Origin: C-114 sp963745405
GTDB lineage: Bacteria; Chloroflexota; Limnocylindria; Limnocylindrales; CSP1-4
Reading direction: 5' to 3'
DNA length: 64,000 nucleotides
Assembly (NCBI GenBank): GCA_963745405.1
Contig: CAVUWY010000002.1
Location: forward strand, 2,356,001-2,420,000
Part shown: piece after piece, positions 26,175 through 36,256 of the stretch
How positions within the stretch are numbered: the stretch's first letter is position 1
Layout: every line of letters starts with the position of its first letter
Made by a program: the position numbers and the translations under genes
The notes under the pieces: generated by a model
The model's database searches: none
The model's input: only the letters and a program-made list of their open reading frames with translations
Told to the model about the DNA's origin: nothing

Positions 26175-28401
26175 TCAGCGAAGGACTATCAGTCCGTCGA
26201 TGTCGACATGCGGGTGGCCGGGCGTGCCCACGATCACGAACCTGACCTTGTGCGACCCCGAGGTCGCCCAGGAACGGGCGAACACGAGCTGATAGCCCTT
26301 GTTCGTCGTGGAGTAGGTGCTCACGGTGCCGGCGTACTTGCTGTCGACATAGATCTGCACACTGCCCCTTGCCGGGCCTGTATAGGTCTCAAGTGCGAAG
26401 GCACGACCCGTGAACGAAACGGTCGCGGTGGCGCCCTTCGCGGACGACCATCGGCTCGTACCGCCGAAGTAGGAGCCGCTCGACCATGTCGACCACGGAC
26501 CCGTGACGGAAAGCGTCGGGTTCGAGTAGGCGAGCGGCGTGAACGTCGCCCCGGTGGAGTCGAGCGAATGATTGCCGACGGCGTCGATGCCTTCGATCCG
26601 GAACGCATACGTGTCGGTGGGGATCAGGTTGCGATACGTGGCGTTGCCGGTCGTTCGCGCGGGCGACCCGAACCCGCCTCCGCCCTCGTTGGTGAGGACC
26701 TGGTAGCCGGCGATCCCGGATGTCGGGTCCGAGGCGACGCCCCACGCGATCCGGGTCGGGATGTAGAGGGCAAGCGTCGACGGCGCGACGATCGACTCGA
26801 ATGGGACGCCCGGGGTGGATGGCAGGTCAGAGTCGACGTCGGCCCGGACGACGGTCGTCCGCCAGGTTCCATCGCCGGCCGCGGTCTCCCCGACGATCCA
26901 CGCTGCACCGGCGGCCAGCGGATCGAAGGCCACGCCGGCGTAGTCGCCCCAGCGTTCGCCACTGTAGGGACTGTCGCTGGATCGGATGACGTGTTCGGTG
27001 TTGAAGACGTCTCCGACGAGCGACGCGAAGTGGGCGACGGGGTCACTCGAGGGCGACGAGGTCGTATACGTCACGAACGGGGTGCCGTTGCCCGACACGC
27101 CGATCCCGCCCATATACGAGTCGACGCCCGACGTCGCCAGGAGCGCACTCCCGCCTGCGGTCGGCGTACCGACGCCGGTGACGATGCGGGTGACGCGGAC
27201 CTCGTCGACGTTGCCACCACCTGGATCGGCCGTCGCGGTGGCAACGAACCACAGGTTGTTGCCGCGCCAGACCGCGTCTGTGGGGCGCCCGTCGAGGGCC
27301 GAATCGATCGTGTCGCCGCCCGTCTGACGGGGCTGGACGATCGCAGAGTCGTCGGTGAATGGGGCGACTGCCGGCCCGGAGCTCGAGATATCGATGAACC
27401 CGGCGGTGCTGGCCGAGGTGGCCGGCCCCGAGAATCGCTCGTACATGACGTCGTCCGTGGTGACGCTCTCGGCGATCAGGTGGACATCGGTCGAAGAGCC
27501 GACGATCCGGGCCGGGCGGATGGAGAAGAGCGTCTCGTCGGGATCGGAGAGGGATCCGATCGAATCCCCCCGTGAGCAGGCTCGACCAGCTGAGCGCGAG
27601 GATCGAGGCACCGAGGAAGGTCGAGCCGTCGAACTCATTCGCCGTCATCACGAGCTTGTCGCTGGACGAAGCGAGGCCCGGGAAGTCCGGCTCGTCGTTC
27701 TGTCCGTAGCCCATGTAGAACATGTCCCACGCACCCTGCGGGTCCGAGGTCTCGGAGAAGCCGAAGAACAGACGGCTGTCGGATCCGTCCGGGATGTAGC
27801 CGAAGATCGATGCGACCCAGCGCCCATGCGCGGCGTCGTAGATGATCCGTGGATCGGAATCGAGGAACGGGGCGGGGATCCCGAAGAACGCCCAGGTGGC
27901 GGCTTTGGCCATCGGGACGCCCGTGCGGCTGAACACCTGGATCAGGCCATTGGTCGACTCGACGACTGCGGTAGGACCGGCCGCGACCCATTCGTCAGGC
28001 GGTTCGAGGTTCACGGCCAGGTCGGACATCGCGGTGCCGTCGAACGCCACCGTCGTGACCGGGTCGGTGACCGCGATCCTCGGAGCGACCGTGGGCGACC
28101 TGCGCGGCGGGTTTCCGGTCGAGCGCCGGCTGCCGGTCCCCGCCGGCTTAGCCCGTCGAGACGGGATCTTGTGACGATGGAGCGCGGCTTGCGCGCTCCG
28201 GCTCAGGGCGGACGCCTGGGCGAACGTACGCCGCGCCTCGCGAGCGATCGAGCCGCGCTCGTGCGACGATCCGTGAACCACCGCCCGCGCAGACGCGGTC
28301 CCGGGAATGGAGACAAGCGCGAGCACCACTGCCGCTAGGACTGCGGCCGCCCTGAATGGGCGACGACCGCGCGGCGAACGCGCGGGGGGATCCACGGCCA
28401 T
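26175..28401 (-). pseudogene. large secreted protein with fibronectin-like domain, one-base frameshift
   Basis: Two frames read as one protein. The N-terminal frame from the ATG at 28401 (preceded by GGGAGGTCGAGGG) has a signal peptide (about 12-38, ending ASARA) and repeats such as RIIYDAAHGRWVASIFGY that resemble a beta-propeller or sialidase-like fold. The frame breaks in a run of six G (27566-27571): SWSSLLTGG must continue as DSIGSLSDPDETLFSIRPAR, which needs one G fewer. The second half contains a fibronectin III-like domain (GYQVLTNEG...YAFRIEGIDAVGN) and a C-terminal beta-sandwich (GSVQIYVDSKYAGTVST). Restored length 741 residues. Probably a surface or extracellular protein; ligand unknown. 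Confidence 0.7.
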
Positions 28402-28686
28402 CCCTCGACCTCCCTGTCTTCAGTCGTCACGGCCCCTGTCCGGATCCCCGAAACCGATGCTTGGACGACATCGACCCGGCCGTTGAGGGGGATTGTGACG
28501 CCCCCGCATGGCGCGCGTAGCGTCGAACGGGAGGTCGTCCGCTGCGACCGATCGGTCGCCGGGGATGGTCGGCTTGGCCGCTCGCGCCGTGGCTGTCGTA
28601 CGATGCACGACGAACCCACCCGGTCGAGCGCCCAGCATGCTTCGCCGCGGTCGTGGATCGGACTCCCGCCCGACTTCGAGGAACCC

Positions 28687-30111
28687 GTGCCGGTCATCAA
28701 GCCGTTCCGCGCCCTTCGTTACGAGCCCGACGAGGTCGGCGACCTCGCCCTCGTGACGAGCCCGCCATACGACGTGATCGGCAGCGAGCAGCGCCGCTCG
28801 CTGCTGGCCCGCCACCCCAAGAACATCGTCCGCCTCGACCTCCCAGGGGACGAGCTCGGCGACGAGCCCGACGACCGTTACCGCCGGGCGGCCAGGACGT
28901 TCGCGGCCTGGCGTTCCGACGGGACCTTCCACAAGGATCCGCGGCCGTCGCTCTACGTCTACGAGCAGACCTACACCGTCCCCGGTTCGGACGTGCGCCG
29001 GATCCAGCGCGGCTTCTTCGCCCGCCTGCGCCTCGAATCGGCGGAGACGGGCGGGGTGCTGCCCCACGAGAGCACCCTGGCCGCCCCGCGCGAGGATCGC
29101 TACAAGCTCCTCCGGGCGACGGGCGCCAACATGAGCCCGATCGTCGGCCTCCACGAGGACCCGGACGGCGCCGTCGCCGCCCTCCTGGCCGCCGTCGCCG
29201 GCGGCGCGAACGGGGGGCCCGTCGCCGACATCGTCGACGGCGACGAGACCCGTCATCGGATGTGGGTCCTGCCGGTCGTCCCGGCCGGGCCGGAAGTCGA
29301 GCGCGCTGGGAGCCCCGATGCGGCCCCCGAGGGCGCGGCCGGATCCGAGTCGGTCGCCACCGCCGCTCCGCCCCGAACGATCGTCGACGAGCTCGTCGCG
29401 GTCGCCTCGGCGGACCCGATCACGATCGCCGACGGGCACCATCGCTACGAGACGGCCCTCCGCTATCGGGACGAGCGACGGATGAGCCGCGCCTGCGAGG
29501 AGGACCCCGCTTTCGACTACGTCCTCGCCCTCCTGCTCGCCGCCTCCGGCGAGGAACTCACGGTCCTGCCGACCCATCGGATCGTCCACCGTCTCGGCGA
29601 CGAGGGTGTCGCGGCGTTCCTCGAAGGGCTCGGGGAACTGTTCGACCGTCACCCGGTCCATTCGCGCGAGGCGCTCGAGGCCGACTTCGGCGCCGAGGCC
29701 CAGGCGCTCGACACGCGCGCCGGCGGCCGTGGGCGGTTCGGCCTGTGGACCCGGTCCGGCGGTGCGGTCCTCGAGGCCCGGCGGACCGCCTTCGATGGTT
29801 CGCTGCCGGACGGCGGGGAGGCACTCCGCCGGCTCGACGTGACCCTTCTCCAGGCGGCCCTCGCCCGCCTGGCCGGCATCGACGAGGCCGCGACGGCCGC
29901 CGGCCGCGTCACGTACACGAAGTCGGTCGGCGAGGCGCTCGACGCGGTCGATCTCGCCGGCGACGGGGCCGACCTCGCCGTCCTCCTCGAGGCGACGCCG
30001 GTCGAGGACATCGTCGCCGTCGCCCACGACGGCGACCTCATGCCCCAGAAGTCGACCTACTTCTATCCGAAGCCGCTCAGCGGCCTCGTCATCAACCCCC
30101 ACGAATGGTGA
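28687..30111 (+). CDS. DUF1015 family protein
   Basis: 474 residues from the GTG at 28687. I prefer this start over the ATG at 28603 because DUF1015 proteins begin with a PFRALRY...SPPYDVI block and because a TACGAT -10 word overlaps the upstream ATG. Hallmarks: IKPFRALRYEPDE, VTSPPYDVIG, and ADGHHRYETALRYRDE. Some archaeal relatives are described as free-serine kinases (SerK-like), but the activity of bacterial DUF1015 members is not settled, so no function is claimed. The next gene follows 18 bases later. Confidence 0.85.
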   Translation: MPVIKPFRALRYEPDEVGDLALVTSPPYDVIGSEQRRSLLARHPKNIVRLDLPGDELGDEPDDRYRRAARTFAAWRSDGTFHKDPRPSLYVYEQTYTVPGSDVRRIQRGFFARLRLESAETGGVLPHESTLAAPREDRYKLLRATGANMSPIVGLHEDPDGAVAALLAAVAGGANGGPVADIVDGDETRHRMWVLPVVPAGPEVERAGSPDAAPEGAAGSESVATAAPPRTIVDELVAVASADPITIADGHHRYETALRYRDERRMSRACEEDPAFDYVLALLLAASGEELTVLPTHRIVHRLGDEGVAAFLEGLGELFDRHPVHSREALEADFGAEAQALDTRAGGRGRFGLWTRSGGAVLEARRTAFDGSLPDGGEALRRLDVTLLQAALARLAGIDEAATAAGRVTYTKSVGEALDAVDLAGDGADLAVLLEATPVEDIVAVAHDGDLMPQKSTYFYPKPLSGLVINPHEW

Positions 30112-30129
30112 GCAGAGCGTGACATCCCG

Positions 30130-31002
30130 ATGCCTGACGTGACCAGCGGAACGATGCCCATCACCGGGCAGGCGCCCGGCGGACGCCCCATCCGCAAGGA
30201 CGAGATCGAGATCGTCGAGCGAGGGGTCTACGTCGAGAGCTGGCTGCCCGAGCGCCGTTCGCGGCGTCGGCCCCTCGTCTTCGTCCACGGCGAGCTGGCC
30301 GGCTCGTGGGTCTGGGACCGCTACCTCGGCTACTTCGCTTCCCGCGGCTGGGAGGGTCACGCCCTCAACCTCGCCAATCACTACTGGTCGCACACGGCCG
30401 ATCCGGCCGACCTGACGATCGAGTCGTACACGGCCGACGTCGTCTCCGTCCTCGACCGGATCGGCGAAGGCGCCGTCCTCGTCGGCCACGGGCTCGGTGG
30501 ACTGCTCGCCCTCCGTGCCGCAGAGCAGCGCCCGCTCGGCGGCCTCGTCCTCATCAGTCCCGAGCTCCCCGGCGAGCTCCGGATGCCCGCCCGACCGTAC
30601 GAGCTCCGCGAGGTCGGCGATGCCTACGGCAAGGATCGCATCGGCTGGGAGACGTTGTCGGAGCGGATCCAGCGCGATAACAACGACCTGACGCTCGACG
30701 ACGTCCGGCGGATCCAGCATATGCTCGGCCAGAAGCCACACGAATCGGGCGCGTCGCGTCGGCAGGTCCTCCTCGGGATCGCCGTCCGCCGCGAGGCACT
30801 GGCCGACACGCCGACCCTCGTGATCGGCGGCGGGCTCGACCGTCTCGTGCCCGAGCCGGGCTCGGAGCGGCTCGCCGACTGGCTCGGCGCCGGCTACGAG
30901 CCGTTCGGCGCTCACTCCCACTTCGGCCTCGTCGCCGGCGAGCACAGCTTCGTCCAGGTGGCAGACGCGGTCCGGGCCTTCCTCGAGACGAATCGCCTCT
31001 AG
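30130..31002 (+). CDS. alpha/beta-hydrolase fold protein lacking the nucleophilic serine
   Basis: 290 residues. The fold is clear from FVHGELAGSWVWDRY (oxyanion HG motif), the nucleophile elbow LVGHGLGGLLALRAA, the acid-side VIGGGLDRLVP and the C-terminal HSHFGLVAGEHSF. The elbow should be GxSxG; here it is G119-H-G121-L-G123, with codon GGG at the serine position. The protein is therefore unlikely to be a normal serine hydrolase and may bind a ligand or use another mechanism. Probably co-transcribed with the DUF1015 gene. Confidence 0.8.
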   Translation: MPDVTSGTMPITGQAPGGRPIRKDEIEIVERGVYVESWLPERRSRRRPLVFVHGELAGSWVWDRYLGYFASRGWEGHALNLANHYWSHTADPADLTIESYTADVVSVLDRIGEGAVLVGHGLGGLLALRAAEQRPLGGLVLISPELPGELRMPARPYELREVGDAYGKDRIGWETLSERIQRDNNDLTLDDVRRIQHMLGQKPHESGASRRQVLLGIAVRREALADTPTLVIGGGLDRLVPEPGSERLADWLGAGYEPFGAHSHFGLVAGEHSFVQVADAVRAFLETNRL

Positions 31003-31052
31003 GAGTCGAGCCCCACGATGCCGGTCGATGGCACGATCGGCGAGGCGGCTGG

Positions 31053-31058
31053 TATCAT
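31053..31058 (+). promoter_or_regulatory. candidate -10 box TATCAT of tRNA-Glu
   Basis: TGGTATCAT lies about 35 bases before the mature 5' end of the tRNA. The -35 is not clear. Confidence 0.35.
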
Positions 31059-31093
31059 GCCGGCCGGTCCGGCACCTCGCGCCGAGCCACCGG

Positions 31094-31170
31094 GCCGCAT
31101 TCGTCTAGAGGCCTAGGACACCGCCCTCTCAAGGCGGAGACCACCGGTTCGAATCCGGTATGCGGTACCA
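31094..31170 (+). tRNA. tRNA-Glu (anticodon CTC), CCA encoded
   Basis: Cloverleaf by hand: acceptor GCCGCAT/ATGCGGT (first pair G-U), D arm with GTCTAGAGGCCTAGGAC, anticodon stem CCGCC/GGCGG with loop CTCTCAA, T arm ACCGG-TTCGAAT-CCGGT, discriminator A and an encoded CCA at 31168-31170. Anticodon CTC reads GAG, the Glu codon preferred in this GC-rich genome. Confidence 0.95.
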
Positions 31171-31192
31171 CCACACCACGGCGCGTCCGGCG

Positions 31193-31576
31193 TCAGTCGT
31201 CGGGCAGCGAGCGGCGCTCGCCGACGGCCACGGCGGTGCCCGGGAACGCCAGCGTCCCGGCGGCCACCCACCATGCGAACACGTCGTATGTGAGACGTCC
31301 TCCCGCGACGGAGGGATCGAGGTCGGTCAGGCGCCGGGCCTCGTCGCGATCGCACGAGAAGATGGAGAGCCCTCGAAGCGACGGGTCCGACTGCTCACCG
31401 AGGGGGCCGTTGGCGACCAGCACGCCGTCATCGTGGAGCTTCGCCCGGTAGGCAAGGTGCCGTGCCTGAAGAGCGTCGAGCTCGCCCTCCGGCATCTCGG
31501 GGGCGTCGGCGCGACGGCGCAGGAGCACCAGCGTGTACACGTCGAACGCGTCGGGGATGTTCGGATCTCGCGGCAT
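31193..31576 (-). CDS. YciI-like protein
   Basis: 127 residues of the YciI/dimeric ferredoxin-like fold: an N-terminal strand YTLVLLRRRADAP, then LQARHLAYRAKLHDDGVLVANGPLG and LSIFSCDRDEARRLTDLDPSVAGGRLTYDVFAWW. The His in RHLAY and the Asp in DLDPSV are the positions usually conserved in the family. The biochemical role of most members is unknown. Leaderless TATCGT promoter, 6 nt before the ATG at 31576. It lies in opposite orientation to tRNA-Glu. Confidence 0.8.
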   Translation of the reverse strand: MPRDPNIPDAFDVYTLVLLRRRADAPEMPEGELDALQARHLAYRAKLHDDGVLVANGPLGEQSDPSLRGLSIFSCDRDEARRLTDLDPSVAGGRLTYDVFAWWVAAGTLAFPGTAVAVGERRSLPDD

Positions 31577-31582
31577 CGCCCA

Positions 31583-31588
31583 ACGATA
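31583..31588 (-). promoter_or_regulatory. -10 box TATCGT, leaderless promoter of the YciI-like gene
   Basis: On the minus strand TATCGT, 6 nt, ATG at 31576. Confidence 0.5.
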
Positions 31589-32582
31589 GCCGGTCGGCCG
31601 GGACCTCCTCGGGCGGACTACCGCGTCCCGGTCGCTGCCGACCTCCGGGCCGGCCCTCGCCTCACGACCGAGCTACTCGTCGTCAGCACGGCGGCGCAGG
31701 ACCAGCGTCGCGCCCACGACGACCGACAGCAGGACGATGAACGCGAGCGGAAGGCTCCACGGCCGCGTCGGGTCGGGCGAGACACCGATCGGCTGGGTGC
31801 CCGTGTCGGGGACGGGCGGGTCGACGTGGATCGTGAGGGTGGCCTCGGCGCACAGCGTCTCATCGTTCGGGCTGCAGACGCGGTAGAGGACAGCGTCCGT
31901 GCCGGTGAACCCGGCGTCCGGCGTATAGATGATCGAGCCGATCGTCGCGGTCCCGTGGGCAGGTCCCGAGATGATCTTGAGACCGGTCGCGTCCCCGATG
32001 TCGTTCGCCAGGACGTCGACCTCGATCGTCGTGCCCTCGGTCGTCGCCGTCGTGTCGGCGACCGCGACCGGATAGATCGCCACGTTCACCGTGCCGTCGG
32101 CGCAGGCCGGAACGGACGCGTCGTCGCAGGCCTCGATCGTGAACGTGTCGCGGCCGGTGTAGGCGCCGGTCGGCATGTAGCTGAAGGAGCCGTCATCGGC
32201 GACGGTCGCCGTCCCGTGGGCCGGGCCGCTCGCGATGGTCAGCGTCAGGGTCTGGCCCGCGTCCGGATCGAAGACGGCCACCGAGCCGCTGACCGTCGCC
32301 GTGGCGTTCGTCGTGACATCGGCGTCGCCGATGGTCGGCCTGGTGTTGCCGACGAGCATCGAACCGGGCACGTACGTGATCGTGTAGCCGGCGAGACCCG
32401 TCCCGACGGCGGCCGAGATGGCGATCGGGTACGTGCCCGGGGGCGCCCCGGCCGCGGCGCCGGCACTCGTCAGCGTCGCGGAATCCACCGTGTCCGCGTT
32501 GAGCAAGCCCACCGTCGTGAACTCGGAGCCGGTGAAGACGAAGGTGGTGCCTGAAGGCTTCGGCTGGTCGGTGGCGGTGACG

Positions 32583-34059
32583 GTGAGCGGGGCGGGGGTG
32601 ACCGTCAGGGCGCCAGCGACGTAGGCGATGGTGTAGTTGGACAAGCCCGTCCCGACCGCAGCGGACGGGGTGATCGGATAGGGGCTGCCGGCCACCGTCG
32701 CGGTGGCGGGAGCCCCGGCGCTGGCCAGGCCGACGCTCGTGACCGTGTCGGTCCCGAGGAGGCCGCTGACGCTGAACTCGGTCCCGGCGAAGGTGACCGC
32801 CTGGCCGTACGTCTTGGTCCGGTCGGTGGCGGTGACGGTGAGCGGAGCCGGCAGGATGTCGGTCGCCACGGTGCCGGCGGCGGCGGCGTAGTTGCCGGCC
32901 GGATCGGAGAACGTCCACGGATCGTTCGAGACCCCGACCGCGGTGTGGGTCGTGGCCGAGAGATCGAGGTCGGCCGAGAGGTCCTCCCCGAACACGCCGG
33001 TCGCGCTGCCGGTCGCGACATGGGGCAGGCTGTCGTAGGTGACCGAGTAGCCGGTCACGACGATGATCGCCGTCGCCGGGGTGACCGTGAGGGCACCGGC
33101 GACGTAGGCGATGGTGTAGTTGGCGAGACCGGCCCCGACGGCGGCCGATGGGGTGATGGCATACGGGCTGCCGGCGACGGTGGCGGTGGCTGCCGCCCCG
33201 GCGCTGGCCAGGCTGACGCTCGTGACCGTGTCGGTCCCGAGGAGGCCGCTGACGCTGAACTCGGTCCCGGCGAAGATGACCGCCTGGCCGTACGTCTTGG
33301 TCCGGTCGGTGGCGGTGACGGTGAGCGGGGCGGGGGTGACCGTGAGGGCGCCAGCGACGTAGGCGATGGTGTAGTTGGACAAGCCCGTCCCGACCGCAGC
33401 GGACGGGGTGATCGGATAGGGGCTGCCGGCCACCGTCGCGGTGGCGGGAGCCCCGGCGCTGGCCAGGCCGACGCTCGTGACCGTGTCGGTCCCGAGGAGG
33501 CCGCTGACGCTGAACTCGGTCCCGGCGAAGGTCACCGCCTGGCCGTACGTCTTGGTCCGGTCGGTGGCGGTGACGGTGAGCGGAGCCGGCAGGATGTCGG
33601 TCGCCACGGTGCCGGCGGCGGCGGCGTAGTTGCCGGCCGGATCGGAGAACGTCCACGGATCGTTCGAGACCCCGACCGCGGTGTGGGTCGTGGCCGAGAG
33701 ATCGAGGTCGGCCGAGAGGTCCTCCCCGAACACGCCGGTCGCGCTGCCGGTCGCGACATGGGGCAGGCTGTCGTAGGTGACCGAGTAGCCGGTCACGACG
33801 ATGATCGCCGTCGCCGGGGTGACCGTGAGGGCACCGGCGACGTAGGCGATGGTGTAGTTGGCGAGACCGGCCCCGACGGCGGCCGATGGGGTGATCGGCA
33901 TACGGGCTGCCGGCGACGGTGGCGGTGGCTGCCGCCCCGGCGCTGGCCAGGCTGACGCTCGTGACCGTGTCGGTCCCGAGGAGGCCGCTGACGCTGAACT
34001 CGGTCCCGGCGAAGATGACCGCCTGGCCGTACGTCTTGGTCCGGTCGGTGGCGGTGACG
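32583..34059 (-). repeat. 738-bp tandem duplication inside the surface-protein gene
   Basis: The block 32583-33320 recurs as 33321-34059, nearly identical over its whole length (a few substitutions). It encodes a 246-residue pair of MBG-type modules. The first copy is 738 bp, a multiple of three; the second is 739 bp because of one extra base at 33896 (GATCGGCATACG versus GATGGCATACG), which causes the frameshift. Confidence 0.9.
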
Positions 34060-35019
34060 GTGAGCGGGGCGGGGAGGATGTCGAATGCGGCGCTCGTCGC
34101 GCCGATGAGTCCGCCGCTCGACGCGCCGAGGGTGTACGTACCGATCTGGTCGACGCTCAACCCATTGAACGTGGCGACGCCGTTGATGGCGGCCACGGTG
34201 AGCGTCCCACCCAGGGTCGGGCCGGCCGGCGCCAGGACGAGTGTGACGGAGGCGCTGCTCTCGGTCACGACGAGTCCGCCGGCGTCGAGGATCTGGACGG
34301 TCACGGCAGGGCTGATCGTCGACCGATACAGCGTGTCGGACGGCTGCTGCTGGAAGGCGAGGTGGGTCGCCCGGTTCCAGGTGACGGTCTTGTCGACCGA
34401 TGTCGAAGCCGTGTTGGCGTTGCCCGCGATATCGGTGGCGACACCCGCCGCGATGTTGGCGATGACCGTGCCGGAGATGGTCATCCCGGTCACCGCGACG
34501 TTGAACGTCGTCGGTCCGCCGCTGACGGTGCCCGTCTTGACCCCGCCCGACGTGCCGGTGATCGTGACGCCTCCGGTCGAGAACCCGCTCACGGTCTCGC
34601 TGAACACCGCCGTGAAGTTGATCGGGCTCGCGTTCGTCGGGTCGACCTGGCCGACCGCCTGGTTGATGGTCACGGTCGGCGCGGTGCGGTCGATGGTGAC
34701 CGCCGGGCCGTCGGTCACGGCGTTCGGGTTGCCGACGACGTCGGTGACCGCGCTGACCCGGAGCCGCAGGATCACCGTGCCCTGACCGCAGCCGTTCACC
34801 CTCACCGTGTACACCGCGCCCGAGCCGACCGGGGCGACGAATGCGCACCCGGTCGCGGTCCCGACGTTCGAGAAGTCGTTGGCGGCGAGGCCGGTCACCG
34901 ACTCGCTGAACGTGACGTCGAAGATGAGGAACGCCGCGTTCGTGATGAGGTCGGAGTTCGAGACGCCGGTGTCGGAGCCGGCCTGGAGGGCGATGGTCGC
35001 GACGGGTGGCGTGACGTCG

Positions 35020-36256
35020 CGGGTGACGGTGTTATCGGTCGAGGTGGACGGGTCGTTGGGATTGCCGGCCGCGTCGGCGACGACGCCGGCCCCGATCGTG
35101 GCGATGACCGTCCCCGAGCCGGTCATCCCGCTCACCGTGACGGTGTACGTCGTCGGTCCGCCGGTGACCGTGGCGGTGGTGGCGCCGGCCGTCCCGGACA
35201 GGGTCACGTCGCCACCGACGAAGCCGATGACCGTCTCGCTGAAGACGACCGTGAACTTGATGGTCGCGCCGTTGGTCGGGTCGACCTGGGCGGCGGCCTG
35301 GTCGATGGTGACCGTGGGCGGGGTCGCGTCCCAGGTGACCGTGTTGTCGGTCGAGGTCGAAGCGGTGTTCAGGTTGCCGAGGCCGTCGGTCGCCACGCCG
35401 GCGGCGATCGTCGCGATCACCGTGCCCGGTGTGGTCATCCCGCTGACCGCCACGGTGTACGTGGTGGGACCGCCGCTGACGGTGCCCGTCTTCACCCCGC
35501 CCGACGTCCCCCCGATCGTGACATCGCCGGTGGCGAAGCCGATGGTGGGTTCGTTGAAGACGACCGTGTAGAGGATCGGGCTCGTGTTCGTTGGATCGAC
35601 CTGGCCGACCGCCTGGTTGATCGTCACGGTCGGCCCGGCCACGTCCCAGGTGACGGTGTTGTCGGTCGAGGTCGAGGCGGTGTTGGCATTGCCGACGAGG
35701 TCGGTCGCCTTATTGGCGGCGATCGTCGCGACGACCGTCCCCGACGTGGTCATGCCGGTGACGCTGACCGTGAACGTCGTGGGTCCGCCGCTGACGGTGC
35801 CGGTCTTCGCCCCGCCCGAGGTGCCGCCGACGGTCACGTCGCCGGTGATGAAGCCGGTCACCGGCTCGCTGAACACGACGGTGAAGAGGATGGGGGTGCT
35901 GTTCGTCGGGTCGGCCTGGCCGACCGCCTGGTCGATCGTGACCGTCGGTGGCGTGACGTCGCGGGTGACGGTGTTGTCGGTCGAGGTGGACGGGTCGTTG
36001 GGATTGCCGGCCGCGTCGGCGACGACGCCGGCCCCGATCGTGGCGATGACCGTGCCCGAGCCGGTCATCCCGCTCACCGTGACGGTGTACGTCGTCGGTC
36101 CGCCGGTGACCGTGGCGGTGGTGGCGCCGGCCGTCCCGGACAGGGTCACGTCGCCACCGACGAAGCCGATGACGGTCTCGCTGAAGACGACCGTGAACTT
36201 GATGGTCGCGCCGTTGGTCGGGTCGACCTGGGTGGCGGCCTGGTCGATGGTGACGG
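35020..36256 (-). repeat. Ig-like DNA repeats of about 300 bp
   Basis: Four consecutive modules of about 300-310 bp. The copies at about 35020-35318 and 35960-36256 are almost identical; the two between them are more diverged. This points to recent duplication or gene conversion among stalk modules. Confidence 0.8.

Noticed and set aside
28420..30945. An 841-codon minus-strand frame
   Set aside because: Antisense shadow of the DUF1015 and hydrolase genes; composition is typical of the complementary frame of GC-rich genes and no motif is present.
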